Shown: one piece after another, positions 33,720 to 45,414 of the stretch
Layout: each line of letters opens with the position of its first letter
Numbering within the stretch: position 1 is the stretch's first letter
NCBI GenBank assembly: GCA_015698045.1
Contig: BLAL01000158.1
Coordinates: forward strand, 524,893-588,892
DNA length: 64,000 bases
From: Rhizophagus clarus
Lineage: Eukaryota; Glomeromycota; Glomeromycetes; Glomerales; Glomeraceae
Direction: 5' to 3'
The notes under the pieces: generated by a model
What the model saw: only the letters and a program-made list of their open reading frames with translations
Told to the model about the DNA's origin: nothing
Databases searched by the model: none
Position numbers and translations under genes: made by a program

Positions 33720-35720
33720 AATTTTTTTCTTATGAAAAAAGTAAAAAAAACTAATAAACGTAAAATTTTATTTTTTCGTTCTCTTTTTCCACTTTTCACC
33801 CTTTCTCATTTCTATTTCCTTATTTCTTTCGTCTTTTCCATTTTCTTCTTTTTCATCTTTTCCCATTCTCTTCTCTTCGTCATTTTCCATTTTCCTCTCT
33901 TTTACATTTTCCATTCTTTTCGTTACAGTTTGTTTATACTTTCTTTTTCAAGCTTTCTAGATCCTTTTTCATTTCAACCTTCAAATGTGTAAGAATAGCC
34001 AAGAGGACTTCTTTTAACAAAACACTTACTACACGTTTTATTCTTTTATTTTTTACAAGCCTAGAAATACTTATTTTTGGTATTTTACTTTTAAGGAAAT
34101 GTTTTCTATCATTCCATTCATTTTTTAGATGGTCTGGAACAGGAAGATTTCAGCTGAAACTTAAAACGAGTCATTCAAAACTTTTTTATTTAAGATCTTT
34201 TTCTGAAACATTTACTAACATCTAAAGAACATGTGAAATTTGAGGGTTAGGTCTTTTAATTTTCCTTTTTAAAAGAAAATTTATCTTTTTTAACGAAACT
34301 TTAGTTTTCTTTTTTTCTTTAGGTTGACATGTATTTTTGACACTTTGAGATGATTAAAATAGACGAAGTTTTCTTTTTATTTTCTTAGATAAGTTTTTCA
34401 GATTTTTTTTAGATGCGTGAGCTTCTTTAGACGCATAGGCTTTTTTTTGGACATATGAAATTTTGGTAAGAATTCTATCTTTTTTTGAATATAGGGTCTT
34501 TGCAATAGAAAGGTACAAAACTCAAAAAAATTTTTAAATTTACTTTATATGCTAATTATGTTTTTTATACTAAAATAAGTATAAATTTAATATTAATTAA
34601 ATTTTTATTTTTTTTTGAGTTTTGTATTTTTCTATTGCAAAGACCCCATATATTATTTCTTATAACAAAACATTTTCTAATATTTATTTCTTTTTTTTAG
34701 GTGACTTGCTTTCAGTTTTGAATGCATTGGATTTAGGTGGGCTATATTTTCTTTATTAATATTTATCTTAGTGAAATAGACAAAACTTTACTAACGTGTT
34801 TTCGCTTTATTTTCTTTTTTTTTAAACAGTATTTTCAAATAAAAACGTTGAATGTTAGGAACATCCTTAACAGATGTTTCTTTTATCTTTATTATAGATT
34901 CTGGATGCTAGAAGCTTTCCTTTAAATTATCTCTCTTAACGAAATGTTAATAAATGTTTTGTTATTTTGTTTTTTTTAGATGGTTTGTTTTCAGATCTGC
35001 CTCAGTAAAGTTTTTTAGTTATTTTTTTTTAAAAAAAGTTTCTTTTTTGTTTAACAAAACGGTTGTTAACATTTCTTAATTTTCTTTTTTAGTTTGATTT
35101 TTGGCATCAGATCCTTCCTGTGATACGTTTCGATCATGAATTAATTGATTATTTATTTTTTCTTTATTTTTTTTAATTAAAATTTTTTGTTTTTTTGTAA
35201 GTTTTCCAAAATATTGATCTGGAGTTAAGAATTTAAAGTCGGTATGTTTTATTGTGAACCTTTTCATTTTTTTTTATATTTTTTTAATAGAAGCTTTAAA
35301 TAACATTCTTTTTATTTTCATTTTTATAGGTTTTGAAAAAGTCCTGAATTTGGATGTGTAAAACATCTAGAATTTCAGATTTTTTTCAATATATAGTAAA
35401 GTTACAAAACTAACACAAAATTTCAATGAAGGTAACTTTAGTTTTTTTTCCTCAATATTTTTATTTTAATGAATGTTTAATAACAGTTCGATTTCTTTTT
35501 TTTTTAGGCGGCTCTTGGATTTTTTTTAAGTTGACTTGGAATTTCAGTGAGTAAAAATTATTAATTTATTTTAACAAATTTAGTTTTTTTTAATTTATTT
35601 ATTTTATTTAAACGAAATATTTACTAATATTTCGTGTTCTTCTTTTTTCAGATAAGTTTGATCAGAAGATTTTATCAAAGGATAATTTAAAGAATTTCTA
35701 AAGATACTTGAATTGAGAGA
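33720..35720 (+). other. Microexon/intron array E (degenerate)
   Basis: At least eight acceptors with pyrimidine tracts occur on the plus strand, each followed by a short block and then a mostly damaged donor. Examples are ATTTTTTAG at 34120-34128, TTTTTTTTAG near 34700, TTTATTATAG near 34899, TTTTTTTTAG near 34979, TTCTTTTTTAG near 35090, TTTTTATAG near 35330 and TTTTTTCAG near 35650. AATGTTAATAA, TTTACTAAC and TTTACTAATATTTC branch-like motifs precede several of them. I could not join the blocks into an open frame. The array is convergent with array F. Confidence 0.45.
34493..34647. mobile_element. MITE with 40-bp terminal inverted repeats inside array E
   Basis: AGGGTCTTTGCAATAGAAAG on the left and, in reverse complement, GGGGTCTTTGCAATAGAAAA on the right continue as ACAAAACTCAAAAAAA on both arms. 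The element is about 155 bp with an AT-rich core and no frame. The flanks are TAT-rich, so the duplication is unclear. Confidence 0.75.
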
Positions 35721-36380
35721 GTTAAAAGAAGATAACGTAAAGGTAGCGGTGGTTAAAATAGAGTAGGTGATTCTAGTGGTAATGGTAGCAGGGTTGGCAG
35801 GGTCGGCAGGATGGGTTATAACTTTATAGCATCAAATGGAAAAAATAAATATATAATACAGTCTATACAGTAATAAAAATACGAGTTATTATACATAAAT
35901 TTAAACGTTGATATGTGTATTGATCTAACAAACATATAATTTTACGCATTGACCAGCATTAGTATTTCAGCATATTGTTCTGTATTACCTATGTAGAACA
36001 GCATAATTTAATGTTGATCAGCACATATCATCAGAAAAAATTTTGGTCTGCAAATCTGCGCAATTCTGCAGAATCCAATTTTGCGCAGATCTGAGGACAT
36101 ACTGATGCGCAGCACTGAAAAATTTCATGGATTTCTGCACAGATCTGCAAGCACAAAAAAACCTGCGAAATTTTTCAAAAATAAATCTGTGAAATTTTTT
36201 AAAAACACTAATGCAAATTTACAATTAGGCAGTATTTTAACTTTAATATTAACTAATATTAATTTATTAATTAAAGATATTTACAAATTTAAAAGTACAT
36301 ATATTAAACTATCCTATTTGCTAACTAAATGCACTAATTAAAAAGTCCTCTTTTCTTTTCTTTACCGATGTTCACATTAT
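35721..36380. other. Gap with TCTGCGCA-type repeats
   Basis: CTGCAAATCTGCGCAATTCT, with TTGCGCAGATCTGAGG and CACAGATCTGCAAG, recurs at about 36040-36155. It recalls the AATTGCGG motifs at 262-440. No gene is seen. Confidence 0.45.
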
Positions 36381-36434
36381 GTTGTTGTTAATGGTTTGGA
36401 CATTGTTCCAGTTGGTTCGATTCCAACAAACAAC
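36381..36434 (+). ncRNA. tRNA-like remnant with B box and Pol III terminator
   Basis: GTTGG, TTCGATT and CCAAC (36411-36427) form a perfect T arm with the B-box consensus GGTTCGATTCC. GTTGTT (36381-36386) can pair with AACAAC (36429-36434) as an acceptor stem. TTTT follows directly. The spacing leaves no room for a full anticodon arm, so this is at most a tRNA-derived remnant. Confidence 0.3.
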
Positions 36435-36450
36435 TTTTAATTTTTTCGAT

Positions 36451-37800
36451 CTAATAAAATGTGTCAAAATGTGAAAATATTATTGCTCCTAAAGAAAACC
36501 ATAGACCTATAATAAAAGAAAAGCAAAATATTAGCTGACTTCTCATTTAAATAAAAAAAAATGAAATAATTTCAAAGATAAATACCTTCAAAATCTTCGT
36601 CCAGAAGCTGTAAACCTACAAGAAACAAAATAAATGAAATGTTAGCAAATGTTTTATTAAGAAATTTCAAAAAAATAGTAAAAGAAACTTTGTAGAGCAC
36701 CTTTAAAGTTTCGTAACTTTCTAGAAAGCCCTAGACCTATAAAAATAAGCGTTAATAAAATGTTTCGTTAAAAAGGAAATTAAACAAATTTTGAAGTTCT
36801 ACCTTTGAAATTTCTTCTAGGAATCCAACCGCAGACCTACAAAAGAAAGAATAAGAAAATAAAGAACGTTAGTAAACGTTCATTGAATAAAAAAACCCAA
36901 AAATTAAAGGTACCTTCGAGAGATGTACAGTATTTTGACGTCCAGGATCTAAAAAGAAAGAAAAAATCAAACGTTAGTAACGTTTGTTATAATAGAAGTA
37001 AAAAGAAATTTAAAAGTGATGAATTACCTTTGAATGAAGTCCAGGCTTCGTCTGGACCTAAAAAAATAAAAAACATCAAACGTTAGCAATGTTCGTTAAA
37101 TAAAAAAATTAAATTTTTTTTTGAAGGTCATACCTTCAAAATAGTCTTCGAAAATGGTTACTAGATCTAAAAAAGAAAAAATGGACGTTAATAAACATTC
37201 ATTAACATTCGTTAAATAAAAATAAAAAAAATAAATCGAAGGCTTTACCTTCAAATAGAATCCAGTCTTCGAAATGGAACGTCTGGATCTAAAAAAATAA
37301 AAAAATGAACGTTAATAACGTTCATTAAAATAAAATAAAAAAAAAGTAAAAATTTTTGAAGATATTATACTTTCAAAATATCATAGTTCGCCTCTAAAGG
37401 AGTTCCGTACTTAACAAATAAAAAAAACGAATATTAGTAACGTTCATTTAAAAAAATAAAAAAAAAATAACAATTTTCAAAAATATTATACCTTTGAAAT
37501 ATCATAGTCTGCCCCTAAAGGAGTTCTGGATCTAAAAAAGAAAGAAAATGAATGTTAGTTAACGTTCATTGAAATAATAAAAAAAAAGATATTTTGAAGT
37601 TTTTTTATCTTCAAAATATCACGGTCTGCTTCAAATTAGAATTCCAGACCTAAAAAATGAAACGAAATATTAGTAATGTTTCGTAAAATAAAAATATAAA
37701 AAAAAAATTTATTTCGAAGTTTTTTTACCTTTGAAATAACTCAGTCCACTTCTTCCAGACCTAAAAAAGAAAGAAAACAAATATTAGTTAACGTTCATTG

Positions 37801-37831
<31 letters not shown>

Positions 37832-37866
37832 ACTTACAGTAGTCCGCCTATAAAGGACTTCCGGAC
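36451..37866 (-). CDS. Microexon gene (array F): twelve tiny exons in one open frame
   Basis: The exons are 37866-37838, 37760-37729, 37531-37492, 37409-37371, 37288-37249, 37166-37134, 37057-37028, 36948-36914, 36836-36803, 36736-36701, 36615-36586 and 36506-36451. Lengths are 29, 32, 40, 39, 40, 33, 30, 35, 34, 36, 30 and 56 nt. Joined, they give about 143 sense codons and then TAG. Most introns measured are 66-85 nt, with GT(A/G), TACTAAC-like branch sites (for example CGTTACTAACGTTTG) and T-rich tracts before TAG. Peptide blocks include SRTPLGADYDISK, YGTPLEANYDILK, IQTFHFEDWILFE, LVTIFEDYFE, GPDEAWTSFK and a hydrophobic end GLWFSLGAIIFSHF. Many junctions split a Gly or Asp codon after its first base. 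A related block near 37613-37650 has lost its donor and is skipped. The 5' end is not found; a damaged unit lies at 37940-37966. Function is unknown. Confidence 0.65.
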
Positions 37867-37939
37867 CTAAAAAAAGAAAGAAAATGAATGTTAGTTAACG
37901 TTCATTGAAATTAAAGTAAAAAAATTGTTTTTTACTTAT

Positions 37940-38463
37940 CTGCCTCAAAATGGAGTTTCGGACCTAAAAAAAGGGATAAAAGTGAAACGTTCACTAGTTG
38001 AAAAAAGACAATTTGGCCTAAATTTAACCAGGTCGAATATAGGTCAAATGATGATCTAACCTATGTCAAATTGAGGCCAATTTTTTTGGCGCATTTAGGG
38101 TGCCAATTGTCTCAAATTCAGAAAGAAAATTCAACCATCATTTTACCTATATTAGGACATTATTATATATTTATTCGATCCTAAAAAAAACTATATTCGA
38201 CTACTATATGTAATCCGAATATAATTGATAAATAGGTCAAACTAGAGGTTTTTCAAAGTCGAATAATAAAGCATCATTTTGTATTTTATGAGCAAATAAA
38301 AACCATTTATTTTATATATATTGACGTATATAGTATATAGTAATATAAGATAATTATATAACCCAATCCGCATATGATCAACCGTACAAAAAAAAAATAA
38401 AAAAAAATATAAAATATCCAGTAATAATTATATAACCAAAAAAATAAATATAAAATATACTAA
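37940..38463. other. Damaged upstream microexon unit and spacer
   Basis: A further array unit (minus strand, after TTTTTTTAG, GTCCGAAACTCCATTTTGAG) has donor ATAAGT in place of GTAAGT. Array sequence ends abruptly near 37997. The following 450 bp are AT-rich with no gene; TTGGCCTAAATTTAACC and ATTGAGGCCAATTTT lie nearby. Confidence 0.4.
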
Positions 38464-40457
38464 TAATATTTGTCTGCATCGAAGATTTCATGAAGTTCTT
38501 TGTCTTCCGTAGCCCTTCCTTTTTTTTCAGTTTTTTTCAGCTTTTTGTTGCTAATATGATACAACATATGATATAAACAAAATTAATTAACAATATTTGC
38601 GACGTAAAAATATTAAAATAATTCAACTTACTGTTGTCGAACTTTCACCGATCTCATCCAAATCTTCAGGTCTAGTTGAATTCATTTCCGCCGAATTTAA
38701 CAAGAAATCTGAATATGGCTCTGTTAAATTCGGTTCTATTGGCACACGATCTTCATAAGATTGAATCAAATCATCAACCATATCATCATATTCGCTAATG
38801 CCAATTATTTCGTTTGTTTCATCTGTCTCGTACATTTTCATTTTATCGAGTGCCTATTCAGGCGCATTCTCGAGAGGTTTACTAGACATGAAGTAAATAT
38901 CATCATTATAAATTCGCTCCTGTTGCTTTTTTGCGCATTGAATATATTCTGCTTCAGGGTCTAATACGTCTCGTAATAGCTGTTTTAACTATTAAAATAA
39001 AGATAAACAAATATCAAATAAATATTAAAATAAGTTAGGAGCAGTAATCACTTTAATACCTCATCTGAATGCCATGACTGATCGTATATATGCAAGAACC
39101 GCTTATTATCAGGCAATTTCTGTCTTGAATCGTCTTCAGAATCTGATTGCTCAATGGAATGATAATCATTCTGTACAAGCATTAGTAATAATTCATCTTT
39201 ATAAAATTCCTTTATGTTGGTGTCATTTCTTTCATATAATTTTATTGCTGCCTTTACTCGTCTATTTTTTTTCTGTTGAATATATAAAGATTAATTTCAA
39301 AAGACTAAAAAGAAGTGTATTAAAATAAAATACTGCTCACTTCAGACAATCGCGCATTCACATGCATCCTATGGTCAACTTTGTCTAATTGGCCTGATAG
39401 TCGTTTCTGTTATCTATCTCTTTTATACTTGTGAATCGATCGTATACAGTTTGACAATTGGATTACAGGTAGATTATAATGTTCACTCATCAACCTCTTT
39501 AATTCAGGTATCAATTTTTCGTATATCTTTGCTGTCTGTTCACTAAAAGTCTTGCCGTAATCCAACTGATATTCTTCAGGTATTTAACTTTTCAAGAGGT
39601 TCTTCATTTCGTCCTAAACAATAAGAGGAAATAATAAAAGCTGTATATATACATTAATACAATTTGGCTGCAAATAGTCTTGTAAAATTCTTACTCTTGC
39701 AGCTGAAGCGGCAACTTCATCAGGCAATTTCTCTCTCAATTTTAATCTTTTATTGGGGCGTTTTGGTAAATATTGCTGCGGAGAATCGATAGTCTTTCGA
39801 GGTGTGTGAAGTTGCTTGAGCCATTGAAGTTCTTCTTGGAGAGTTTTATTCTCTTCACATAATTGGTTCAATTCATCACCAAAAATTTTATTAAACTGCC
39901 GTAGTAAGGAATTCTTCTCCTTGACCCTATAAACACGGTCTTGCAAATTATCTATTTTTCGTTTCATTTCTGATACTTTGACCTTTTCCTGATTCAATTC
40001 GTTCTGTAGTTGAAAGGTTTCATTTTTTAAATTTTCTAGCTCTAAATTACCTATTTTAAATTATCAAGATATGTATCAAATCGTAATAAACAGATGTAAT
40101 ATAATAAATATTAAAATATAACAAAAAATTCAGTTTACCTGCTTCTTCATTACTTGGTCGAACATTTCTTGGTGCTTTTTCTTCATGATGTGAACGGTAA
40201 CTTTTCGGTACATTAATATTAGGATATCTTTTAATAATATTAGAAGTTCGTTGAGATTGAGATTGAGTTTGACTTAATGAGGCTAAAATATCTTGTGAAA
40301 TAACGTGTCTAAAGGGAGCTGTAGTATTAGTATTTAGTGATGTTGGTGTTGAAGCAATATTTCGTAAAGAAGTTGATGTTGTATGTAGCGATGGTGTAGA
40401 CGAACCAGCAATATCTGGTGAAGGAGTATTTGGTTTTGATAGTTTCTTACAAGCCAT
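38464..40457 (-). pseudogene. Coiled-coil protein gene with several nonsense codons
   Basis: Exons are 40457-40139, 40050-39653, 39613-39341, 39272-39060 and 38988-38632, probably plus a last one ending ELHEIFDADKYY near 38464. The N-terminus is S/T-rich (MACKKLSKPNTPSPDIAGSS). A long coiled coil follows (LQNELNQEKVKVSEMKRKID, LCEENKTLQEELQWLKQL), then basic KRPNKRLKLREKLP, and an acidic C-terminal part. In-frame stops fall after NLLKS, after KYKRDR and after NAPE, so this copy is dead although splice sites survive. It is divergent from the tnp2-type transposase that starts 745 bp away. It may be the accessory gene of the same element. Family not recognised. Confidence 0.6.
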
Positions 40458-40559
40458 TATTATTTTAAAATTATTTTTATTTTTTATTATTATTTTTTAA
40501 AAAAGAAAAAAGGGCAATTTTTTTGTATGGAACAAGAAAATTGGACCACTATTTATATC

Positions 40560-40800
40560 TATTTCTTTACTATCAAATTAAACTTTTAACAATTAACGAT
40601 CATAAACATTTGTATAAAATTAGACTTTCAATAGGCGTGATCAAATTAGACTTAAACTTTCGCATCAAATTAGACTTTTAATTAATTAAACATATATTAA
40701 ACATATCAAATTAGACTTTCAATCATTAGCCGTTAATAATCAGATTAGACTTAAACTTTCGCATCAAACTAGACTTTCAATTAATTGAACAGTTAAATCA
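40560..40800. repeat. ATCAAATTAGACTTT interspersed tandem motif
   Basis: ATTAGACTTT or ACTAGACTTT recurs about eight times, with AAACTTTCGCATCAAA twice, between the divergent coiled-coil and transposase genes. It may be subterminal or promoter repeat DNA. Confidence 0.7.
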
Positions 40801-40953
40801 CATTGAGTGCGTGGTATGGTATATATTTTATTTTTTAAATTTCGGTTTTTGTTTAATTTTCTATTCAACTTCTTACGTCTAATTTTTCATATTCGAATTT
40901 GTCTATTTTGTTAATTATACCATCAATATCATTTTAAAACAGAATATAATTAC

Positions 40954-41116
40954 AATATCACTAAAAATTTGACATCACTAAAAATTTGATATTAATAAAA
41001 AAACCAAAATATCACTAAAAATTCGACATCACTAAAAATTTGATATTAATAAAAAAACCACAATATCACTAAAAATTCGACATCACTAAAAATTTGATAT
41101 TAATAAAAAATCACTA
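40954..41116. repeat. 53-54 bp tandem repeat, three copies
   Basis: The unit is AATATCACTAAAAATTCGAC, ATCACTAAAAATTTGATATT, AATAAAAAAACCA. Copies start near 40954, 41008 and 41062 and are nearly identical. Confidence 0.92.
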
Positions 41117-41201
41117 TTAATTAATATAACAAAGTATATTATAACTTTATTCAACATAAAAATCATATTACAACTTTATCGTATCTGACTTTTATCAAAA
41201 A

Positions 41202-44200
41202 ATGAAAAAAGGGGGAAGAAAATGCATTACTGCTAATATCATAGACGAATATAATAATCCTAGTTCATCAACCTCTGAATAAACATATACTGAATTTACG
41301 ATCAAAAAATCAAGAGTGAAGGTTCTGTGCTTTTGCAGCCATTGTAATGGGAAAATGGTCGATCTGTGTACAAAGGAGAAACATGAGCAAACGAATGAGC
41401 AAACAACTTCTTTGGAACTATTAAATCACGATAAAGCTCCAACGTCTCAAGAGTTAGTAGAACTGATTGATTCGACAATATCGTTAGCAGAACCACAAGA
41501 TACGACAATGCCTATTGATACACATTCTGATAATGATACGTATAAGGAACAGAAATATATATTTCTTTCACGCAAAAAAAGAGCAAAACCAGGCACATTT
41601 CGTCATATCACTGAAGTTGAGCTAGTCGCTGAAGATTCTTCTTATAATGTGCCAGCTGAATATGACACAAATGATATCTACACTAGTGAATCTTCGACAC
41701 AAGAAGATTCTCCTAATGATGAAGATAACGATTTTTCAGATAATTTTGAGAATTACTCTCATCCTATGTTCGACATATCGGATATTTCAGACACACTAGA
41801 TATTTCAGAATTACCAACAGGTGAATTAATTAAAGGGATTTTGATATGGATTATGAAGTTCAGGTCGAGTCATAACATACCAAATACCGCAATTGAAGAA
41901 TTAATACAATTTATTAAAATAATATTGAAAGTATGTAAAAATATCAATTACGAATCATTCCCAAATTCATTGTACATGCTAAGAAGAAAGTTAGGACTTT
42001 TCAATCAATTTACTCAGTTTGCAGCCTGCCAAAAATGCCACAAATTATACAAAAAAGAGGAAATAATATCAAAAGATAATAATACCGTTATGAAATGCAG
42101 CCATGTCGAATTTCCAAATTTGGCTACAAAGAGATTAAAACAATGTCGTACTTCTTTAGGGAAGAAAATTTCTTTAAATAATAGTATATCAATTGTTCCT
42201 GAATTAATTTATCCAGTCTCGAGTATACAATAGCAGCTTTCTAGTATGTTTAAGCGGCCAGGAATTGAAGAATTACTGCGGCATTAGACACGTCGTTCAA
42301 TAATTGACAATGTTCTATCAGATATTTATGACGGCCAAATATGGAAAAATCTTAAGGAATCGTCTGAATAAGGGTCAAATAACTTTTTCCAACCAAATAA
42401 AGCTGATGCTTATCTAAGATTAATGATGAATTTGGATTGGTTTCAGCCTTACGAAGGAACGATTTACAGTACAGGTGTAATATACGCAGTAATATGCAAT
42501 CTACCTCAGGATGTTTGATTTAAGCCTGAAAATGTGCTTATACTCGGCATATTACCAGGGCCTGATGAAGTTAAATTGCATAAAGTTAATCATTATCTTT
42601 CGCCAATAATAACGAATTAGAGTCACTTTGAGAAGGCGTGAATCTTAATCGCACTAATGAATGTCCAAATAGCAAAAATATTTGAGCTGCATTAATAATT
42701 GCTTCGTGCGATATTCCTGGAGCTCAAAAATTATGCGGGCATATCTCTGCCCTCGCATCATGTCATCGATGCGAAAAAAGGGCCAATAATCGCAATTTTG
42801 GTGGCATGGCAGATATGAGCGACTGGTTTATCATAAAAGATCCAGTAGAGCATCGTCAAAAGGCTTTGAAATGGCGATGATAAAAATCTAACGCAGAAAG
42901 AGAGAGATTCGTTAAGATGAATGGTGTAAGGTGGTCTGAAATATTAAGACTCTCATATTTGATCTGATTCAGTTTGTTGTTATAGATTTGATGCACTGCC
43001 TTTTTCTAGGAATCGCAAAATGGATAACAAAACGAATATGGATCGATGAAGATGTATTAACAGAAAAAGCTCTTCAATCAATTTAAAAGAAAATGAGCAA
43101 ATTTAAGCTACCATCAGATTTGGAACGAATTCCTGGTAAAATCCATTGCGGTGAAGGTTTTTCTAACTTTACCGCTGACTAATGACGCAACTTTTTCCTA
43201 ATATACGCCACTGTTATGTTATAGAATCATCTTCTGAATAAAGATTGCAAAATTCTTACGTATTTTGTAAGAGTTTGTACGATTTTAGTTAGATGAATTG
43301 TGAAGATTAACAATATGAAAGAAGCCCATGAACTTTTAGTAAAGATAATTAAATTGATCGAAGAGCATTATGGCGAAGGAAAAATAACGCCAAACCTCCA
43401 CCTATCATTACATCTATGTGAGTCCTCTTACGATTACGGACCCCTGTATTTGTTCTGGTGCTTTAGCTTTGAACGAATGAATGGCGTATTAGGTAATTCA
43501 AATTTAAATTCATTGCTGTGTCAATTTTTCGAATTATATTATTCCATTAAGCAAAGATTAATAATAAAATATTTATTAGGATCGTTGCCTAATAGTCACC
43601 GCCAAATTGAATCTGAACTAATGCGTCGATTGATGACTGAAATACAAATAAATGATATTATCAGCTCAATTTCAAAAGTAATCAGCATCGAATTACTCAA
43701 TAAACGACCTTCTGTCAGTTCTCTTTCTGAATTTCCAACAAATGAAATGTATCAATTTTTGATGAATTCCAGAAATATATTGGAATCACCAATTACTGGT
43801 TGTGAGGAATTTCTGGGTATATTTTTAGCACTGCGATCTGAAGATATTCATCTTGATGAACAAATCTACGATTTACTTATTGAATATTATAAGGATACAT
43901 ACGTAAATTTTATATTCAGATATTCAAAAACCCGTTCACAAAAAATTTACCCAATTCGATGATCATTATCAATAAAGCGAATTGATATGGAAGATGTCAA
44001 ATCAGTGCAGAAATTTTTGGATCCGCTGCTACAACACGACATATTAAGAACTCATTTGTTTTAACTAAATTTATTAATCGTGATGGGAATAGCGTTGATA
44101 CTTACCCAGGTCAAATCCAATTTTTTTTCAAACATAGCGTTCATTTATCCTCCTATAATTTGACACACAAATTGGCTTACATCAAATGGTACAAACTGGC

Positions 44201-44423
44201 AAATTTGACATCCCGATTCCATTTTAGTATTGACGATGATGTCGAAACTTGTAACGTCGAATTATGGGAAGATAGTTTCTATTTGAGCAGTAGAGACAAT
44301 ATAATCCCAATACACAACATTTTAGGTCAGTTTATACCTGTAAAATACAAAAAATCAGATCGATCTAATGCCAGAGAATATTTAGCCATTATTCCTATAA
44401 ATAGAAAGTTCTATTTGCGTTGA
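41202..44423 (+). pseudogene. tnp2/Transposase_21-type transposase (degenerate)
   Basis: The start MKKGGRKCITANIIDEYNNP is followed by an early TAA, then VLCFCSHCNGKMVDLCTKE (a C..C zinc-binding start). The central part has NKADAYLRLMMNLDWFQPYE, GTIYSTGVIYAVICNLPQDV, LILGILPGPDEVKLHKVNHY, LASCHRCEKRANNRNFGGMA and DLMHCLFLGIAKWITKRIW-like sequence. The later part has GKIHCGEGFSNFTAD, GKITPNLHLSLHLCESSYDY, GPLYLFWCFSFERMNGVLG, and a C-terminal piece (44160-44423) with LAYIKWYKLAN and YLAIIPINRKFYLR. A dozen or more stops and shifts make it inactive. The order fits the large CACTA/Plavaka-related cut-and-paste transposases common in fungal genomes. The 305-residue and 220-residue open stretches (41316-42233, 43300-43962) are its best preserved parts. 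Confidence 0.85.
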
Positions 44424-44499
44424 TTTAATATAACATTTATACTAGTCCGAATTGTTTAAACATTTTTTAACAAATACTTTACAGAAACCTTGAAAATAT

Positions 44500-44945
44500 G
44501 AGCGATGTTGAATTGATACGGGTACGATATAAATTTCATGTCATAATGGTATCAATTTCTGTGATGATATTGTTATAATGTTGATTTGATATCGTTACTT
44601 CATCACCATAATTTATCACGAAAATATCGTGACGATATCTATTCAAAAGAATATCAAATCAGCACAGCCTTGATATCATTACGATGTTGGTAATTTCAAA
44701 AAAAAAGGATGATATATTTGCGATATTGATTTGATATCGTCACTTCATCCCACAATTTATCGCCGAGATATCGTGACAACATTTATTTAAAAAAATATCT
44801 GATCGGTATAGTCTTGATATCGTTACGATATTGGTAATTTCAGGGATAAAAAAAGATGTATTTACGATATTGATTTGATATCGTCACTTCATTGCCGCAA
44901 CTCATTTGTGGTATCGCAACTCATCTGCAATACCGCAAATATTAA
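44500..44945. repeat. GATATCG-rich tandem repeat, about 145-bp unit
   Basis: GATATTGATTTGATATCGTC or a close variant recurs at about 44580, 44727 and 44868. Each time it is followed by ACTTCAT, a degenerate ATATCGTGAC block and CTTGATATCGTTACGATATT. It lies directly after the tnp2-type pseudogene. Confidence 0.8.
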
Positions 44946-45026
44946 ACTTTTTTTTTTTTTTTACAACTTTTATATGTATAACGTGCTGCCATATTATTAA
45001 AATAAAATTCTGATATTTTTATACGA

Positions 45027-45194
45027 TTAAGCAAGATTACATAAAAATATACTATGGACTTTGACTACTTCCGTATGTCGCCGCCACAGAGGTTGTTGAG
45101 ATTGCGGTTGCAAAGGCTTCCAAATTTTAATAAGAGAATTCTTTTTACGAATTTCTTGTTCTTGTATAGGTTTATTACGATATTGAGAAGACAT
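45027..45194 (-). pseudogene. Truncated copy of the Q/P-rich gene
   Basis: MSSQYRNKPIQEQEIRKKNS followed by LIKIWKPLQPQSQQP parallels MSSQDLDKEQGIRKKGSLIK followed by HWQPSQPQ at 48454. After that it runs out of the QP repeat and stops. The upstream non-coding sequence (GATCTTACCACATCATGATC) is shared too, so the duplication included the promoter side. Confidence 0.7.
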
Positions 45195-45414
45195 TTTTAA
45201 AACTTGTTTGATGATGATTCTACAGGTTAAAATGTGAGTCAAAAATTTTTTTTTCTTCTCATTTTTTTTTATTATTATAAATCAATTCTTTCATTCCTTA
45301 TTTTTGCATTGATCTTACCACATCATGATCGAGTATGATTAATATGGTGGTCAATTTTGAAAGAAAAAATATATTTTTTTGATATACTTTGATGTATTTT
45401 CCATATGATTTTAG

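Noticed and set aside
33732..33992. 86-codon plus-strand frame rich in F and S
   Set aside because: The composition is that of a pyrimidine tract within array E. It is better explained by intron-type sequence.
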